Assembly: GCA_946623915.1 (NCBI GenBank)
Contig: CAMORQ010000107.1
Span: 1 to 6,727, forward strand
Length of the DNA stretch: 6,727 nt
Reading direction: 5' to 3'
Source of the DNA: an uncultured Coriobacteriaceae bacterium
GTDB lineage: Bacteria > Actinomycetota > Coriobacteriia > Coriobacteriales > Eggerthellaceae
In this document: positions 5,387-6,727 of the stretch, piece by piece
Numbering within the stretch: the stretch's first letter is position 1
Layout: every line of letters begins with the position of its first letter
The notes under the pieces: model-generated
The model's database searches: none
Told to the model about the DNA's origin: nothing
The model's input: the letters and a program-made list of their open reading frames with translations, nothing else
Program-made: the position numbers and the translations under genes

Positions 5387-6727
5387 GTTTCAGGCACAGG
5401 AGCAGCACCGGTAGCGACGCCATCACCGGCAGGAAATAGCGGATGCAGCCATTGACGGGCGAAAGCATGCACACGAGCAGCGTGAGCAGGCAGGGCAGCG
5501 CCAACGCTACGGCAACCCAGCGTTTGCGCGAAAGCGCGTAGGCGAACATCACAAGCAGCGTCCACACATACGTGCCGCAGCGAAGGGCGAGCCCCCAGCC
5601 GGCAACGAGCCCCGATGCGGTCCCGACGAGCGTGGCCATGCGGCATTTCCGTTCGCTTACCACCAAGCGCCCGAAGTTGAACTGCTTTAGGTACTTCTTT
5701 TCTCCAATGGTGGTGAAGTAGACAGGTTCTGTTCGCCTGACCAGCATGCCGCTCGGGAAGAAATACCCGTACGAAGCGTTCACCGCCGCCTGCACGTAGG
5801 CGTCCGGATGCCTCCAGAACAGCTCGGTCCATACGCGGACGAATCCGTTTGCGGTGTCCTGCGGCATGTCGTAGGAAACGGTGCTTTTGACTGGGTCGGC
5901 GAGGTTGGGGTCGTAGAGCGCACCGACGTCTTCGCCGCCGAAGTACGTGTCCAGCACAGCGCGCTGCTCTTCGGATACGTCTGAGGGGTAGTCTCGCAGG
6001 TAGCGGGCGACCATCTGGTCCGGTAGTGCGAGGATCTCGCGCGACCCTGCGTGGGCGAATCCGAGCGCAGGAGCGATGGCGATGTCTCCAATGGCGATGC
6101 AGGCAACCACTACGACTGACACGATGGCGACGCGTCCACGCTGGCTGCGCAAGAGCACGAACATCGCAACGGCCAGCACGGCGGCGGCGTAGAGCCCGTT
6201 TTTGCGCAACAGCGACGCAAGCAGCGCCGCCGCGCAAAGCCCGACCCACAGTTTCCACGACGATGGCTGCGAGTGCGAATTCGCCGCAGGTGCTGTCTTG
6301 CTTGGTTCTGCAACGCTTGCCGCGCCGCGACTTTCTTTGACGCTGACGTTTCGCAGCAGCAGCGCGGCGCTAAGCAGCATGAGCGCGAAACATGCGGCGA
6401 ACAGCGTGTCCTTGTAGGGCAGTTGCGCGTAGCTTGCCCAGGTGGGCACGAGGGCGTAATAGGCGAGCGAGGCGAAAACGGTGCCACGGGGAAGAGCGGC
6501 GCGCTCTATGGAGCATACGACAGCCGAATAGATGGCGTTGCAGGCAATAGACTGGACGACAACCGCAAGCAGCACGCCACCGTTGTCCGATCCGAACAGC
6601 ATCCGTCCCGCGTCGTAGAGCCAACCTAGGAGCATTGTCGCGAACCAGGGGTGCGCGTCTAGACGGGGTTTCATCCCGGTGTACTGGGCCAGTTCGTCGA
6701 TGGCGTCCCATCCAATCGAGCCGGGAA
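5367..6727 (-). CDS. Polytopic membrane protein, DUF6020-like, 5' end beyond the window
   Basis: Integral membrane protein with about 10-11 predicted transmembrane helices and one large soluble loop. Counting from the Met at 6672-6674, hydrophobic segments lie near residues 33-55, 63-82, 89-107, 139-157, 159-176, 182-203, 347-365, 367-382, 385-404 and 410-428. The loop covers about 205-345. The Met at 6674 is not the start: it has no ribosome binding site, and the frame stays open to the edge, adding PGSIGWDAIDELAQYTG. This is followed by a conserved-looking HPW (8-10). Other notable pieces are YKD (87-89), RKNGLY (157-162) and IRYFLP (411-416). The pattern fits DUF6020 proteins as I recall them, and also the general plan of GT-C glycosyltransferases (acidic residues in an early outer loop, then many helices). 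A role in handling a lipid-linked surface glycan is inferred from the neighbours. Family assignment is moderate, membrane topology strong. Confidence 0.7.
   Translation of the reverse strand, partial: PGSIGWDAIDELAQYTGMKPRLDAHPWFATMLLGWLYDAGRMLFGSDNGGVLLAVVVQSIACNAIYSAVVCSIERAALPRGTVFASLAYYALVPTWASYAQLPYKDTLFAACFALMLLSAALLLRNVSVKESRGAASVAEPSKTAPAANSHSQPSSWKLWVGLCAAALLASLLRKNGLYAAAVLAVAMFVLLRSQRGRVAIVSVVVVACIAIGDIAIAPALGFAHAGSREILALPDQMVARYLRDYPSDVSEEQRAVLDTYFGGEDVGALYDPNLADPVKSTVSYDMPQDTANGFVRVWTELFWRHPDAYVQAAVNASYGYFFPSGMLVRRTEPVYFTTIGEKKYLKQFNFGRLVVSERKCRMATLVGTASGLVAGWGLALRCGTYVWTLLVMFAYALSRKRWVAVALALPCLLTLLVCMLSPVNGCIRYFLPVMASLPVLLLCLKPTASSE

Noticed and set aside
5408..5429. CCGGT...ACCGG inverted repeat near the convergent gene ends, as a terminator
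   Set aside because: Only 5 bp of stem with a 12-nt loop, no following T-run, and inside the coding region of the membrane protein.
5332..6258. Minus-strand open frame of 308 codons overlapping the membrane protein
   Set aside because: Very Arg-rich, without hydrophobic segments or motifs, and in another frame of a gene with clear transmembrane helices.

Overview
The window is GC-rich and almost fully coding. It reads as part of a cell-surface glycopolymer locus (teichoic-acid-like or capsular) of a high-GC Gram-positive bacterium. A class Coriobacteriia / Eggerthellaceae-type actinobacterium is my best guess, from the GC-rich codon use, the long family 2 glycosyltransferase (GT2)-CDP-glycerol transferase fusion and the DUF6020-like membrane protein. 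That assignment is inference; there is no rRNA or other marker gene here.

Layout from left to right. (1) Positions 1-625, minus strand: a GT2 gene interrupted by an in-frame TAA at 53-55. The reading frame continues past the stop with family-typical sequence to the window edge, so it looks like a recent nonsense mutation. (2) Positions 622-4191, minus strand: a 1189-residue protein with an acidic Ala-rich tail, a GT2 domain, a long central region and a C-terminal TagB/TagF-type CDP-glycerol glycerophosphotransferase domain. Its stop overlaps the start of gene 1 as ATGA, so the two form a coupled operon. (3) Positions 4192-4306: the only intergenic gap, holding an AT-rich patch with back-to-back promoter candidates. 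(4) Positions 4307-5386, plus strand: a second complete GT2 of a different subfamily (GYG/MN and EPDD motifs). (5) Positions 5367-6727, minus strand: a polytopic membrane protein, DUF6020-like and possibly GT-C-like. Its frame stays open through the right edge, so its start lies outside the window. It overlaps gene 4 tail to tail by 20 bp.

The GT2 enzymes probably add sugars from nucleotide-sugar donors on the cytoplasmic face. The fusion could couple a sugar transfer to addition of (glycero)phosphate or a related polyol-phosphate. The membrane protein could act on a lipid-linked intermediate or the exported polymer. No mobile element, CRISPR array, tRNA or rRNA was seen. The observations most worth checking are the nonsense codon at the conserved E-D motif of gene 1 and the architecture of the 1189-residue fusion.
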